A stretch of 64,000 nt of DNA from Mycobacterium persicum (GTDB taxonomy: Bacteria > Actinomycetota > Actinomycetes > Mycobacteriales > Mycobacteriaceae): the NCBI RefSeq assembly GCF_002086675.1, contig NZ_MVIF01000011.1:1-64000 (forward strand). Reading direction: 5' to 3'. Made by a program: the position numbers and the translations under genes. Each line of letters opens with the position of its first letter. Within the stretch, counting starts at the first letter, position 1. Positions 47,694 through 58,255 of this stretch are shown piece after piece. The notes under the pieces were generated by a model. That model made no database searches. It was not told where the DNA came from and worked only from the letters and a program-made list of their open reading frames with translations.

Positions 47694-49850
47694 ATGACGC
47701 TGGCAATTCCTCAATCCGTTCCTCACCAAGTGGTTTCCGATGCGGCCGGGCGCATGCGGGTCCACGTCGGCTGGGTGCGCGGTAATTCCCGCCGGGCGGT
47801 TGCGGTCGAAGAGGCCGTCGCCAAGCAGAACGGAGTGCGGGTGGTGCACGCCTACCCGCGCACCGGGTCGGTCGTGGTGTGGTACTCGCCGCGGCGTTGC
47901 GACCGCTCGGCGGTGTTGCAGGCGATCAACGACGCGCAGCAGGTCGCGGCCGAGTTCATTCCGGCGCGGGCCCCGCATTCCTCGGAAATCCGCAACGCCG
48001 ACGTGCTGCGCATGGTCATCGGCGGGGCGGCGCTGGCCCTGCTCGGGGTGCGCCGCTATGTGTTCAAGCAGCCGCCGCTGTTGGGCCCCAGCGGCCGGAT
48101 GGTCGCCACCGGCGTCACCATTTTCACCGGCTACCCGTTCCTACGCGGCGCACTGCGCTCGCTGCGCTCCGGCAAGGCGGGTACCGACGCGCTGGTCTCG
48201 GCGGCCACCGTCGCCAGCCTCATCCTGCGGGAAAACGTCGTCGCGCTCACCGTGCTGTGGCTGCTCAATATCGGTGAGTACCTGCAGGATCTGACGCTGC
48301 GACGGACCCGGCGGGCGATTTCTGAGCTGCTGCGCGGCAACCAGGACACCGCCTGGATCCGGTTGCAGGACGGCGCTGAAGTCCAGGTGCCGATCGACAC
48401 CGTGCAGATCGGCGACGAGGTGGTGGTGCACGACCATGTCGCCATCCCCGTCGACGGTGAGGTGGTCAACGGCGAGGCCATCGTCAACCAGTCGGCGATC
48501 ACCGGGGAGAACCTCCCGGTCAGCGTCGTGGTCGGGACGCACGTGCACGCGGGTTCGGTGGTGGTGCGCGGGCGCCTGGTGGTGCGCGCCCAGGCCGTGG
48601 GCAACCAAACCACGATCGGCCGCATTATCAGCAGAGTCGAAGAGGCGCAACAGGATCGCGCTCCGATCCAAACCGTCGGGGAGAACTTCTCCCGCCGCTT
48701 CGTGCCCACCTCGTTCATCGTGTCCGCGATCACCTTGCTGATCACCGGGGACGTCCGGCGGGCCATGACCATGCTGCTGATCGCCTGCCCCTGTGCGGTG
48801 GGCCTGTCCACCCCGACGGCGATCAGCGCGGCGATCGGCAACGGGGCGCGCCGCGGCATCCTGATCAAGGGCGGCTCGCACCTGGAACAGGCCGGCCGGG
48901 TCGACGCGATCGTGTTCGACAAGACCGGGACGCTGACCGTAGGACGGCCGGTGGTCACCAATATCATTGCCATGCATAAGGATTGGGAGCCCGAACAGGT
49001 GCTGGCCTATGCCGCCAGCTCGGAAATCCACTCCCGGCACCCGCTGGCCGAAGCGGTGATCCGCTCGACCGAGGAACGCCGGATCAGCATCCCGCCGCAC
49101 GAGGAGTGTGAGGTGCTGGTCGGCCTGGGCATGCGAACCTGGGCCGACGGTCGGACCCTGTTACTGGGAAGCCCGTCGCTGTTGCGGTCGGAGAACGTCA
49201 AGGTCTCCAAGAAGGCATCGGAATGGGTCGACACCCTGCGACGCCAGGCCGAGACTCCGCTGCTGCTGGCCGTGGACGGCACGCTGGTGGGGCTGATCAG
49301 CCTGCGCGACGAGGTACGGCCCGAGGCGGCCGAGGTGCTGAAGGAGTTGCGGGACAACGGTGTTCGCCGCATCGTCATGCTCACCGGTGACCATCCCGAC
49401 ATCGCCAAGGTGGTCGCCGAGGAGTTGGGCATCGACGAGTGGCGCGCCGAGGTGATGCCGGAGGACAAGCTCGAGGTGGTGCGCGAACTGCAGGACGACG
49501 GCTACGTCGTCGGGATGGTCGGCGACGGCGTCAACGACGCCCCTGCGCTGGCCGCCGCCGACATCGGGATCGCCATGGGGCTGGCCGGAACCGACGTCGC
49601 CGTCGAGACCGCTGATGTGGCGCTGGCCAACGACGATCTGCATCGGCTGCTCGACGTGCGAGACCTGGGTGGTCGGGCAGTGGAAGTGATCCGGCAGAAC
49701 TACGGCATGTCCATCGCCGTCAATGCGGCCGGACTGCTGATCGGGGCCGGCGGCGCGCTGTCCCCGGTGCTGGCCGCCATCCTGCACAACGCGTCGTCGG
49801 TGGCGGTGGTGGCCAACAGCTCTCGGTTGATCCGCTACCGCCTGGATTGA
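47694..49850 (+). CDS. ctpC: Metal-exporting P-type ATPase CtpC
   Basis: A 718-residue P1B-type ATPase for zinc (manganese has also been reported). ATG 47694 directly after pacL. Order: an N-terminal HMA-like domain without CxxC (residues 10-85), membrane helices, the A-domain TGE (NQSAITGENLPV), the CPC metal motif LLIACPCAVGLSTPT, phosphorylation site VFDKTGTLTVG, the HP pair SRHPLAEAV and hinge MVGDGVNDAPAL. The length equals that of M. tuberculosis CtpC. It protects against zinc in macrophages. Confidence 0.95.
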   Translation: MTLAIPQSVPHQVVSDAAGRMRVHVGWVRGNSRRAVAVEEAVAKQNGVRVVHAYPRTGSVVVWYSPRRCDRSAVLQAINDAQQVAAEFIPARAPHSSEIRNADVLRMVIGGAALALLGVRRYVFKQPPLLGPSGRMVATGVTIFTGYPFLRGALRSLRSGKAGTDALVSAATVASLILRENVVALTVLWLLNIGEYLQDLTLRRTRRAISELLRGNQDTAWIRLQDGAEVQVPIDTVQIGDEVVVHDHVAIPVDGEVVNGEAIVNQSAITGENLPVSVVVGTHVHAGSVVVRGRLVVRAQAVGNQTTIGRIISRVEEAQQDRAPIQTVGENFSRRFVPTSFIVSAITLLITGDVRRAMTMLLIACPCAVGLSTPTAISAAIGNGARRGILIKGGSHLEQAGRVDAIVFDKTGTLTVGRPVVTNIIAMHKDWEPEQVLAYAASSEIHSRHPLAEAVIRSTEERRISIPPHEECEVLVGLGMRTWADGRTLLLGSPSLLRSENVKVSKKASEWVDTLRRQAETPLLLAVDGTLVGLISLRDEVRPEAAEVLKELRDNGVRRIVMLTGDHPDIAKVVAEELGIDEWRAEVMPEDKLEVVRELQDDGYVVGMVGDGVNDAPALAAADIGIAMGLAGTDVAVETADVALANDDLHRLLDVRDLGGRAVEVIRQNYGMSIAVNAAGLLIGAGGALSPVLAAILHNASSVAVVANSSRLIRYRLD

Positions 49851-49862
49851 AACCGGTTACGC

Positions 49863-49920
49863 CGAGATTGCCGTCATGGCTGTGGATGAGCCGCCTACCA
49901 CAACCCTGGCGGCAATCTCG
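49863..49920. terminator. Hairpin between ctpC and the convergent CDF-like gene
   Basis: Arms CGAGATTGCCG (49863-49873) and CGGCAATCTCG (49910-49920) lie just after the ctpC stop and before the stop of the leftward gene. Probably a shared terminator; there is no U-tract. Confidence 0.55.
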
Positions 49921-49936
49921 CGTCACGCCGAGCGCG

Positions 49937-50611
49937 TTAGCAGCCGCAGTCGTGACCCCGCCAGGACCGGACACCCTGCCACACCGCCACACCGGAAATG
50001 GCGAGCCCGATGACCGGGTCGACCCACCAGCCGCCGGGCCAGCCGGCCGTAATCGCCAGGCCCAGCAGCACCCCGGCGGCCTGCGCGGCGCACAGATAGT
50101 TCTGGGTGCCTTCGCCTTCGGTGGCCCCCGATTTCAGACGGGCGCCCAATTTGTGGTTGGCCCAGCCGAGAATCGGCATCAGCACCAGCGCGATGGCCGT
50201 CAACGCGATGCCCAGCACCGAGGTTTCGGCGTGCTGGCGGCCGGCCAGGTGGTGCAGGGACTCGGCGGCGATATAGGGGGCGGTCAGCCAGAACGACACC
50301 GCGACTCCGCGTTGCGCGCGCCGCTCGGCGGTCTGGGACAGGGTGCGGTCGCCGGTGAAGCGCCACAGCACCATGGCGCTGGCCAGGCCCTCGGAGCCGC
50401 CGGCCAGAGCCCACCCGGTCAAGGCCACGGATCGCACCGCCAGGCCCTGCCACAGCCCGATGCCGCCCTCGACGAGCAGCACGGCCAGGCTGACCCACGC
50501 CAGCCGGCGCGCCCACACCGCGTTGTGCTGCCATTCGGAGTCCCGCCCGGTCGTCGGCGTCGCGGGCGTCACCCCGTGGCAGTGGTCGGTCTGCGAGATC
50601 CCGGTGTCCAT
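49937..50611 (-). CDS. CDF-like integral membrane protein (Rv3271c type)
   Basis: A 224-residue membrane protein from ATG 50611 (MDTGISQTDHCHGVTPATPT). Five to six hydrophobic segments; WWVDPVIGLAISGVAVWQG resembles TM5-TM6 of cation diffusion facilitators, and a C-terminal HDCGC and N-terminal DHCH could bind metal. Key aspartates of classical CDF sites are only partly present, so transport is not certain. Convergent with ctpC. A longer frame to 50683 exists but has no support. Confidence 0.75.
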   Translation of the reverse strand: MDTGISQTDHCHGVTPATPTTGRDSEWQHNAVWARRLAWVSLAVLLVEGGIGLWQGLAVRSVALTGWALAGGSEGLASAMVLWRFTGDRTLSQTAERRAQRGVAVSFWLTAPYIAAESLHHLAGRQHAETSVLGIALTAIALVLMPILGWANHKLGARLKSGATEGEGTQNYLCAAQAAGVLLGLAITAGWPGGWWVDPVIGLAISGVAVWQGVRSWRGHDCGC

Positions 50612-50722
50612 CCCGACGATGTTAGGGGCAACCCTTGCCCGACGCCCGCTTCGACCGGCCCACTGTGACCGAAGTGATGGCAATTAGTCTGACTGACCAA
50701 TAGGCCGTCGAGGAGATCGCAG

Positions 50723-51233
50723 ATGGGGCGCACCGAGAACGACACCTGGGACCTGGCTTCCAGCGTGGGTGCCACGGCGACCATGGTGGCGGCCAGCCGC
50801 GCCCGCGCCACCCGGGCCGCCCTGATCGACGACCCGTTGGCCGAACCGCTGGTGCGCGCTGTCGGCATCGACTTCTTCATCCGGTGGGCCAGCGACGAAC
50901 TCCGGCCCGAGGACGTCGACCTGCCCGATGCCCCGTGGGGCATGCAGCGGATGACCGACCAGCAGGCGGCGCGCACCCGCTACATCGACGCGTTTTTCGT
51001 CGCGGCCCAACACGACGGGATGCCCGCGGGCATCCGCCAGGTCGTCATCCTGACCTCCGGGCTGGACACCCGCGGATACCGGCCGCCCTGGGCGAGGGGA
51101 ACGACGGTCTTCGAGATCGACGTGGCGCAAGTCTTCGCTTTCAAGACCACCGCACTTGCCGAGAACTACTACTGCACGGCGGCGCTGCGCCGGCAGGCGG
51201 CCACACGTGAGGGAAACAGGGAAGGGTTCGCCG
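50723..51233 (+). pseudogene. Truncated SAM-dependent methyltransferase (TIGR00027 type)
   Basis: The ATG 50723 start is good and the first about 145 residues are a normal start of this mycobacterial family: [55 protein letters not shown] (SAM-binding region), [19 protein letters not shown]. After about position 51160 the family sequence stops and the frame runs on into the promoter and start of the CoA-transferase gene. Full-length proteins have about 300 residues. The second half of the fold is lost, so it should be inactive. Confidence 0.75.
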
Positions 51234-52418
51234 ATGCGGAACGACATACCTGCCAAGCCACTCGACGGGTTTCGGGTCCTCGATTTCACCCAGAACGTCG
51301 CCGGTCCGCTGGCCGGACAGGTGCTGGCCGATTTGGGCGCCGAGGTGATCAAGATCGAGGCGCCCGGCGGTGAGGCGGCTCGCCACATCACCGCGGTCCT
51401 TCCCGGACGTCCGCCGCTGCCCACGTATTTCTTGCCCAACAACCGGGGCAAGAAATCGGTGACGGTGGACCTGACCACCGGCGCGGCCAGGCAGCAGATA
51501 CTGCGGCTCGCCGACACCGCCGACGTGCTGCTGGAAGGCTTTCGCCCGGGCGTCATGGAACGCATGGGCCTGGGGCCCGAGGACTTGCGAGCCCGCAACC
51601 CGAAACTGATCTATGCGCGCCTGTCGGCGTTCGGCGGCAACGGCCCGCATGGCAACCGGCCCGGTGTCGACCTGATGGTCGCCGCCGAAGCCGGCATGAC
51701 CACCGGGATGCCCACACCGGACGGCAAACCGCAGATCATCCCGTTCCAACTGGTCGACAACGCCAGCGGCCACGTGCTGGCCCAGGCGGTGTTGGCCGCG
51801 CTGCTCAACCGCGAGCGCCACGGGGTGGCCGACACCGTCCGGGTGGCCATGTACGACGTCGCGGTGGGCCTGCAGGCCAACCAGCTCACCATGCATCTGA
51901 ACAAGACCAGCGGCGACCGGCCCAAGCCCGATTCCGCGCCGCAAGCCAAGCGGCGTAAAGGGGTCGGCTTTGCCACCCAGCCGTCCGACGCGTTCCGCGC
52001 CGCCGACGGATACCTGTTGATCAGCGCCTATGTGCCCAAGCATTGGAACAAGCTGTGCCAGCTCATCGGCCGGCCCGATCTCCTGGACGACGAGCGGTTC
52101 ATCGACCAGCGCGCGCGGGCGATCCACTACCACGAGTTGACCGACGAACTTCACTCGGCACTGGCCGCCAAGACCGCCGCCGAATGGGTTGAGCTGCTGC
52201 AAGAGGGCGGTCTGATGGCCTGCCTGCCCTATACCTGGAAACAGGTCGTCGACACCCCGCTGTTCGCCGAGAACCAGCTAGCCGTCGAAGTCGGCCGCGG
52301 GGACGACGCCGTCACCGTGATCCGAACGCCGGCGCGCTATTCGAGCTTCAACGCGGTGGTCACCGACCCCCCGCCGGCCCCCGGCGAGCACAACGACATG
52401 TTTCTGACCGAACCCTAA
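51234..52418 (+). CDS. Family III CoA-transferase (CaiB/BaiF type)
   Basis: A 394-residue protein from ATG 51234, the same length as Rv3272. Motifs: [48 protein letters not shown], and the catalytic Asp region [16 protein letters not shown]. Transfers CoA between carboxylic acids; the substrate is unknown. The region upstream is the truncated methyltransferase, so its native promoter may have been replaced. No operon partner in the same direction within 230 bases. Confidence 0.88.
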   Translation: MRNDIPAKPLDGFRVLDFTQNVAGPLAGQVLADLGAEVIKIEAPGGEAARHITAVLPGRPPLPTYFLPNNRGKKSVTVDLTTGAARQQILRLADTADVLLEGFRPGVMERMGLGPEDLRARNPKLIYARLSAFGGNGPHGNRPGVDLMVAAEAGMTTGMPTPDGKPQIIPFQLVDNASGHVLAQAVLAALLNRERHGVADTVRVAMYDVAVGLQANQLTMHLNKTSGDRPKPDSAPQAKRRKGVGFATQPSDAFRAADGYLLISAYVPKHWNKLCQLIGRPDLLDDERFIDQRARAIHYHELTDELHSALAAKTAAEWVELLQEGGLMACLPYTWKQVVDTPLFAENQLAVEVGRGDDAVTVIRTPARYSSFNAVVTDPPPAPGEHNDMFLTEP

Positions 52419-52651
52419 AGTCCAGGTGTCACGGTCCACAGCTTTCTTTGAGTTACCGATGAATTGACCTGCCCCGCGCTGACCTCGTAGAGAGCCGCGT
52501 AGAGGATTACATGGTCGTATTCCGTCACTTCACATATTCGCCATTTACCCAATATGAACTCTCTTTCAAGCCGGTGGGCAGCAGGGGCGTCGGCACGAGG
52601 GAAAGCGGTTCTGCCGCCGCCGACCTTTTGATCGCTTCGAGGAGCCACGAT

Positions 52652-54892
52652 ATGAGCGCCGCTGTCCAGGACTCCGCCTTACGTACCGAAACTCGATCAC
52701 GGTCGATCTTGGTCAACCTGCGGCACGACGTTCCGGCGTCGCTCGTCGTCTTTCTGGTCGCGTTGCCGCTGTCGCTGGGGATCGCGATCGCCTCGGGCGC
52801 TCCGCTGGCGGCCGGATTAATCGCCGCGGTGGTAGGTGGCATTGTCGCCGGGGCCATTGGCGGGTCGTCGGTTCAGGTGAGCGGACCGGCTGCGGGTCTG
52901 ACCGTGGTGGTCGCCGGCCTGATCGAACAGGTCGGCTGGCCGATGTTATGCCTGATGACCATCGGCGCAGGTGCGCTGCAGATCGCCTTCGGCGTGAGCC
53001 GGATGGCCCGCGCCGCGCTTGCCATTGCTCCGGTGGTGGTGCACGCCATGCTGGCCGGCATCGGCATCACCATCGCGTTGCAGCAGATTCACGTGCTGGT
53101 GGGTGGGTCGTCCCGGAGTTCGGCGTGGCAGAACATCGTGGCACTGCCCAACGGCATCCTGCATCACGAACTGCACGAGGTGATCGTCGGCGGCACCGTC
53201 ATCGCCATCTTGCTGTTGTGGTCGAAGCTTCCGGCCAAGGCGCGGATGGTTCCGGGGGCCCTGGCGGCCATCGTGGCGGCAACCGCGCTCGCACAGGTCA
53301 CTGGACTAGACGTCGAGCGAGTTACCTTGTCCGGCAACTTTTTCGAGGCTATCAGCTTGCCGAATCTCCCCGACATGTCACCCGACGGCCGACCGTGGAC
53401 CCAGGAGATCGGCGCGATCACCGTGGGTATCCTCACCATCGCCCTGATCGCCAGCGTCGAATCGCTGCTGTGCGCGGTCGGTGTCGACAAGCTGCACAAG
53501 GGGCCGCGCACCAACTTCAACCGGGAAATGATCGGGCAGGGCAGCGCGAATATGGTGTCCGGATTCCTCGGCGGGCTGCCCGTCACCGGGGTCATCGTGC
53601 GCAGTTCGGCCAATGTGGCCGCCGGCGCCCGAACCCGGATGTCGGGGATATTGCACGGGGTATGGATCCTGCTGTTCGCGTCGCTGTTCACCAACCTGGT
53701 GGAACTCATCCCCAAAGCGGCGCTGGCCGGTTTGCTGATCGTGATCGGCGCCCAGCTGGTCAAGTTGGCTCACATCCGAATGGCCTTGCGCACCGGCAAT
53801 TTCGTCATCTACACGATCACCATCGTGTGTGTCGTATTTCTCAACCTGCTCGAGGGTGTGGCTATCGGGCTTGCGGTCGCGATCCTGTTCTTGCTGGTCC
53901 GGGTGGTGCGTGCGCCCATCGAGGCCAAGCCGGTGGGGGCAGAGGCCAAGCACTGGCGGGTCGACATGGACGGCACGCTGAGCTTCTTGCTCCTGCCCCG
54001 GCTGACCCACGTACTCTCGACGCTGCCGCGGGGAACCGACGTGACGCTACACCTGAACGCGGACTACATCGATCACGCGGTGTCCGAGGCGATTTCGGAT
54101 TGGAAAACCGCGCACGAGGCGACCGGCGGATCGGTCGCCATCATCGAGACGTCGCCGGCGAATATGATCAGCGCGCACAGCAGTCCGCCGAAACGTCACT
54201 TCGCGCCCAAGTCATTGCGGGATGTTGCCTGGCCGTCGCGGCGCGACAAGCATCCCGAGCGTGCTTCCATCCTGCACGGCGTCGAGGAGTACCACCGCAA
54301 CGGCGCCCGAGCACTGCACCACCAGGTGCACGCCCTGACGGATCCGCCGAACCCGGACACGTTGTTTCTCACCTGCGCCGACTCCCGGATCATGCCGGAC
54401 GTCATCACCGCCAGCCGTCCTGGTGACCTCTACATCATCCGCAACGTCGGCAACCTGGTACCGACCGATCCCGCCGAGTGCTCGGTGGACGCCGCCCTCG
54501 ACTTCGCGATCAACGAACTCGACGTGAGTTCAGTTGCGGTGTGCGGACATTCGTCATGCCACGCGTTGAACGTGTTGCTGCAGCCGACCAGTCCGCCGGG
54601 TCCCATGGGTCACTGGCTGCAACATGCACACGAGAGCCTGGCCGCATTCCGCGACAACCATCCCGCGCGGCTGAGCGCGGTGTCCAACGGCTTCACCGAA
54701 GCTGACCAGCTCGCCATCGTCAACGTGGCAGTGCAGGTGGAAAGACTTGCCCGAAACCCGATCCTGGCCCCGGCATTGGCGTCCGGCGCGGTACGAATCG
54801 TCGGGATGTTCTTCGACCTCTCCACGGGCCGGGTGCACGAGGTGGACCGCAGCGGCATCGTGTGCCTGGAAGAGCCGGCCGGCGCGCAGTAG
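52652..54892 (+). CDS. SulP transporter fused to beta-carbonic anhydrase
   Basis: A 746-residue fusion from ATG 52652 (GAGGAG upstream); a start at 52511 would add 47 unlikely residues. Residues about 20-440 are a SulP permease with around 12 helices (LRHDVPASLVVFLVALPLSL, SSVQVSGPAAGLTVVVAGLI); about 450-540 a STAS-like linker; about 560-740 a beta-carbonic anhydrase with zinc ligands in FLTCADSRI and VCGHSSCHAL. The family is proposed to move bicarbonate or sulfate with CO2 hydration at the membrane. Corresponds to Rv3273. Confidence 0.93.
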   Translation: MSAAVQDSALRTETRSRSILVNLRHDVPASLVVFLVALPLSLGIAIASGAPLAAGLIAAVVGGIVAGAIGGSSVQVSGPAAGLTVVVAGLIEQVGWPMLCLMTIGAGALQIAFGVSRMARAALAIAPVVVHAMLAGIGITIALQQIHVLVGGSSRSSAWQNIVALPNGILHHELHEVIVGGTVIAILLLWSKLPAKARMVPGALAAIVAATALAQVTGLDVERVTLSGNFFEAISLPNLPDMSPDGRPWTQEIGAITVGILTIALIASVESLLCAVGVDKLHKGPRTNFNREMIGQGSANMVSGFLGGLPVTGVIVRSSANVAAGARTRMSGILHGVWILLFASLFTNLVELIPKAALAGLLIVIGAQLVKLAHIRMALRTGNFVIYTITIVCVVFLNLLEGVAIGLAVAILFLLVRVVRAPIEAKPVGAEAKHWRVDMDGTLSFLLLPRLTHVLSTLPRGTDVTLHLNADYIDHAVSEAISDWKTAHEATGGSVAIIETSPANMISAHSSPPKRHFAPKSLRDVAWPSRRDKHPERASILHGVEEYHRNGARALHHQVHALTDPPNPDTLFLTCADSRIMPDVITASRPGDLYIIRNVGNLVPTDPAECSVDAALDFAINELDVSSVAVCGHSSCHALNVLLQPTSPPGPMGHWLQHAHESLAAFRDNHPARLSAVSNGFTEADQLAIVNVAVQVERLARNPILAPALASGAVRIVGMFFDLSTGRVHEVDRSGIVCLEEPAGAQ

Positions 54893-54897
54893 CGGCA

Positions 54898-56886
54898 TCA
54901 GAGCGTCAGCTTGACCGCCCGGTCGTTGCCGCGGTCGGCGACGTACACATTCCCCGAGCCGTCGACCGCCACCGCCAACGGGGTGTTGAGCCCGGTGAAC
55001 GGGAGCACGGTCGCGGTGTTCGAGCCGGCCGCCAGCTTCACCACATCGTTCTTGTTGTGCTCGGTGACATAGACATTGCCGACCGAGTCCACGGCGGTAC
55101 CCCACGGCACGGAGAGTTCGCGGAAGGGCAGCACGGTTTGGTTGTTGGATCCGGCGTCCAGCTTGACCACCCGGTTGTTGTCGGTGTCGGCGACATAGAT
55201 GTTGCCGGCGCCGTCCACCGCCACACCATCGGGATTCTTGAGGCCGTCGAACGGCAGCACGGTCTGGGTCTTGGCACCCGCCGCCAGCTTCACCACCCTG
55301 CTGTTGCCGCGGTCGGCGACATACACACTTCCCTGCGCATCGACGGCGACCCCTTCGGGGTAATCGAGGCCGTCGAACGGCAGCACCGTCTGGCTGTTCG
55401 AGCCGGCAGGCAGCATCACAACCCGGTTGTTGAAATCGGTGACGTAGATCGCGCCGGCGCCGTCAACCGCCAAGCCCTGAGGCTGGTAAAGCCCGTTGAA
55501 CGGCAGCACCGTCGCGGTGCTCGACCCGTTGGCCAACTTCACCACCCGGCCGTACATGCCCTCGCTGGTGACGTAGACGTTGCCGGCGCTGTCCACGGCC
55601 ACCCCGCCGGGCGAGAGCCGGAAGTCGATGCCCTTGAACGGCAGTACCGTCTGCCCGGACACCGGTGTCGAGGGGTGCGACGGCCGGGTTACCACATACC
55701 CGACGGCGGCGACGACGAGCAGTGCCGCGGCGCCCAGCAGGATCCACAGCTTGCGCTTGGAACGGGGTCGCGGCGCACCCGGTGCGAAGTCGGGCGCCGG
55801 CGCGCCCGGTGGCTGGCCGAACCCGGGTGGCCCGGCCGGACCCGCGGGCGGCTCGGGTCCGGGCCGGTCCCGCCAGCTGCCGGCGCGCGGTGGCACCGGC
55901 GCAGCCATCGTCTCAGCGCGAGGCGACGGCTGGGCCGGACCCAGCGGGATATCCGCGGAGCCGGGTGCGGGGTAGCCCGATACGGATCCCGGTCCGACCG
56001 GCGTGGGCGCGTCGGGGTCCAACCGCCGCAAAATTGTGGTGGCCTGATCCTGCTCGGGTCCGCTCAGCGCCTGGTGGGCGGCGGCGGCCAGTTCACCGGC
56101 GCTGCGGTAGCGCTCCCCGGGATCCTTGGCCATGCCTTTGGCGATCACCCCGTCGAACGCCTGCGGGACCTGCCCGGGTCGCAACCGGCTGGGTTGCGGG
56201 GCGGGCTGGGTCAGATGTGCGCCGACGGCCCGTTCGATGCTGTCGGTCGGATACGGAGGTGACCCGGTCAAGCATTCGTTGAGCACACAGGCCAGTGAAT
56301 AGATGTCGGCGCGATAGGTGACCTCGTCGCCGGTGAATCGCTCCGGAGCCATGTAGCTGTAGGTGCCCATGGCGATCCCGGCCCGGGTCAGCCCCGGATC
56401 GGTGGCCGCGCGGGCGATACCGAAGTCCACGAGATAGGCGAAGTCGTCGTCGGTGATCAGGATGTTCTCCGGTTTGACGTCGCGGTGCGTCACGCCGGTG
56501 GTGTGGGCGGCGTCCAGCGCGGCGGCGATCTGGCGCACGATGGCCACCGCGCGTGCCGGGCTGAACGGCCCGGACCGCTTCAACAGCGTGGCCAGGTCGG
56601 TGCCGTTGACCAGCCGCATCTCCAGGAACAGCTTGCCGTCGATCTCGCCGTAGTCGTGGATGGGCACCACGTGTGGCTCGGTTAGCCGTCCGGCGGCGTC
56701 GGCCTCACGTTGCATCCGGGCACGAAACACCGGGTCACCGGAGAACTCCGGCGAGATCAACTTCAGCGCGACCACCCGGCGCTTACGGGTGTCCTCGGCC
56801 TCATAGACCTCGCCCATACCGCCGCGGCCCAGCAATCGCCGCAACTCATAGGGCCCGAACCGCGCCCCCGCCTGCGCATCGGTCAC
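54898..56886 (-). CDS. pknD: Serine/threonine kinase PknD with beta-propeller sensor
   Basis: A 662-residue receptor kinase. GTG 56886. Kinase domain 10-275 (RLLGRGGMGEVYEAE, catalytic HRDVKPENIL, DFG in YLVDFGIAR); Pro-rich juxtamembrane linker; one membrane helix about 395-417; then six NHL-type blades (GVAVDSAGNVYVTSEG, GLAVDGAGAIYVTDFNN and so on). In M. tuberculosis PknD (Rv0931c) phosphorylates anti-anti-sigma and other targets and its propeller binds host surfaces. It lies 21 bases after pstS2; in M. tuberculosis the pair lies far away, so the locus has moved or been duplicated. Confidence 0.95.
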   Translation of the reverse strand: MTDAQAGARFGPYELRRLLGRGGMGEVYEAEDTRKRRVVALKLISPEFSGDPVFRARMQREADAAGRLTEPHVVPIHDYGEIDGKLFLEMRLVNGTDLATLLKRSGPFSPARAVAIVRQIAAALDAAHTTGVTHRDVKPENILITDDDFAYLVDFGIARAATDPGLTRAGIAMGTYSYMAPERFTGDEVTYRADIYSLACVLNECLTGSPPYPTDSIERAVGAHLTQPAPQPSRLRPGQVPQAFDGVIAKGMAKDPGERYRSAGELAAAAHQALSGPEQDQATTILRRLDPDAPTPVGPGSVSGYPAPGSADIPLGPAQPSPRAETMAAPVPPRAGSWRDRPGPEPPAGPAGPPGFGQPPGAPAPDFAPGAPRPRSKRKLWILLGAAALLVVAAVGYVVTRPSHPSTPVSGQTVLPFKGIDFRLSPGGVAVDSAGNVYVTSEGMYGRVVKLANGSSTATVLPFNGLYQPQGLAVDGAGAIYVTDFNNRVVMLPAGSNSQTVLPFDGLDYPEGVAVDAQGSVYVADRGNSRVVKLAAGAKTQTVLPFDGLKNPDGVAVDGAGNIYVADTDNNRVVKLDAGSNNQTVLPFRELSVPWGTAVDSVGNVYVTEHNKNDVVKLAAGSNTATVLPFTGLNTPLAVAVDGSGNVYVADRGNDRAVKLTL

Positions 56887-56907
56887 GGCCGCGCTCCCTT
56901 CACCCGA

Positions 56908-58008
56908 TCACGAGATAGCATTGACCGCCTTCGCCAGCTTTGCCTGAAACGAGCTCGGCAGTGGAATGGATCCATACTGCTCCAGACCCTCCTGGCCGGG
57001 GCCGATCGCGGCCTGCATAAACGCCTTTACCGCCTTACCCGTTGCCGCGTCCGGGTATTTGGAGCACACGATCTCATAGGTCGCCAGCACAATCGGGTAG
57101 GCGCCGGACTGTGTCGGCTTGTAGAACGACGACGTATCCAGCACCAGGTCGTTGCCTTGCCCCTGGAAACGTGCGCCGGCGATCGTCTTGCCAACGGAAT
57201 CGGTGGTGATCAACACCGGGTCCGGGCCTGCCGAGGTGATGATGCCGGCCATGTGCAGCTGCTTGCCCACGGCGAATGACCACTCGTTGTAGGTGATCGA
57301 CCCGTCGGTCGTCTCCAGCAGCGCCGACGTGCCGTTGTTGCCCGCGGCGCCGTCACCGACACCTCCGTGGAACGTCTCGCCGACGCCTTTGCCCCAGGCG
57401 CCGTCGGACGCGCCGTCGAGGTACTTCTGGAAGTTGGCCGTGGTCCCCGATTTGTCGCTGCGGAAGATCACGTGGATGGGCGTCGGCGGCAGGCCGGTGT
57501 CGGCGTTGAGGGCCTTGATCGCGGGGTCGTCCCATCGGGTGATGGTGCCGTTGAAGATCTTTGCGGTCGTGGGCCCGTCCAGATTCAGCCTGCTCACTCC
57601 GTTGACGTTGTAGGTCACCGCGATCGGGCCGAAAACCGTCGGCAGATCCCACGCCGGCGAACCGCACCGGGCCGCGGCCCGGTCGGGCTGACCGGTCGAC
57701 GGGTCCAACGGCACGTCGGAGCCGGCGAGATCGGTCCGGTTGTTGACGAATTCCTCCACCCCGGCCCCGGAGCCGTTCGCGTTGTAGTCCAGCGTGTAAC
57801 CGGGGCAGGCCCGGATGTAGGCGTAGACGAATTGTTCGATCGCATTCTGTTGCGCGGTGGAACCGGCGTCCTGGAGTTCCTTTTTGCCGCCGCACTCGAT
57901 CTTCGTGGCTGCGGTGTCGGTGTGACCGCCGCACGCCGAGAAGACCAGCGCGGCCGCGGTCAGCACACTCACCAGGCCGCTAGGGCCACCACGTCGGTTG
58001 GACGTCAC
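56908..58008 (-). CDS. pstS2: Phosphate-binding lipoprotein PstS (PstS2 type)
   Basis: A 366-residue lipoprotein from GTG 58008 with TAGAGGAG upstream. Lipobox LVFSACGG. The binding loops are [35 protein letters not shown], and [19 protein letters not shown]. It captures phosphate for the Pst ABC transporter, or reports phosphate to PknD encoded next to it. Pst permease genes are not in the window. Confidence 0.93.
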   Translation of the reverse strand: MTSNRRGGPSGLVSVLTAAALVFSACGGHTDTAATKIECGGKKELQDAGSTAQQNAIEQFVYAYIRACPGYTLDYNANGSGAGVEEFVNNRTDLAGSDVPLDPSTGQPDRAAARCGSPAWDLPTVFGPIAVTYNVNGVSRLNLDGPTTAKIFNGTITRWDDPAIKALNADTGLPPTPIHVIFRSDKSGTTANFQKYLDGASDGAWGKGVGETFHGGVGDGAAGNNGTSALLETTDGSITYNEWSFAVGKQLHMAGIITSAGPDPVLITTDSVGKTIAGARFQGQGNDLVLDTSSFYKPTQSGAYPIVLATYEIVCSKYPDAATGKAVKAFMQAAIGPGQEGLEQYGSIPLPSSFQAKLAKAVNAIS

Positions 58009-58255
58009 GACACTCCTCTACACCGTCGCCGCCACAGGTCGCGAGCCGAGCCGGAACCGCTCCTGCGAGACGTATGAACGAAAAGGTGAACATAGTAAAC
58101 CTTCGCCGGAAAACGAAACTCTGACAAGGGGCCTCCCCGGATCGCCCGTGGGTCATCTGACCCATCCGATTTGGTGTTCGTGGGGCTGCTGATCGCCGCC
58201 GGACAGCTGCTGGCTTGCCCGCCGGCACCTTCGAATCTCGTTGAGCGGCAACCAC

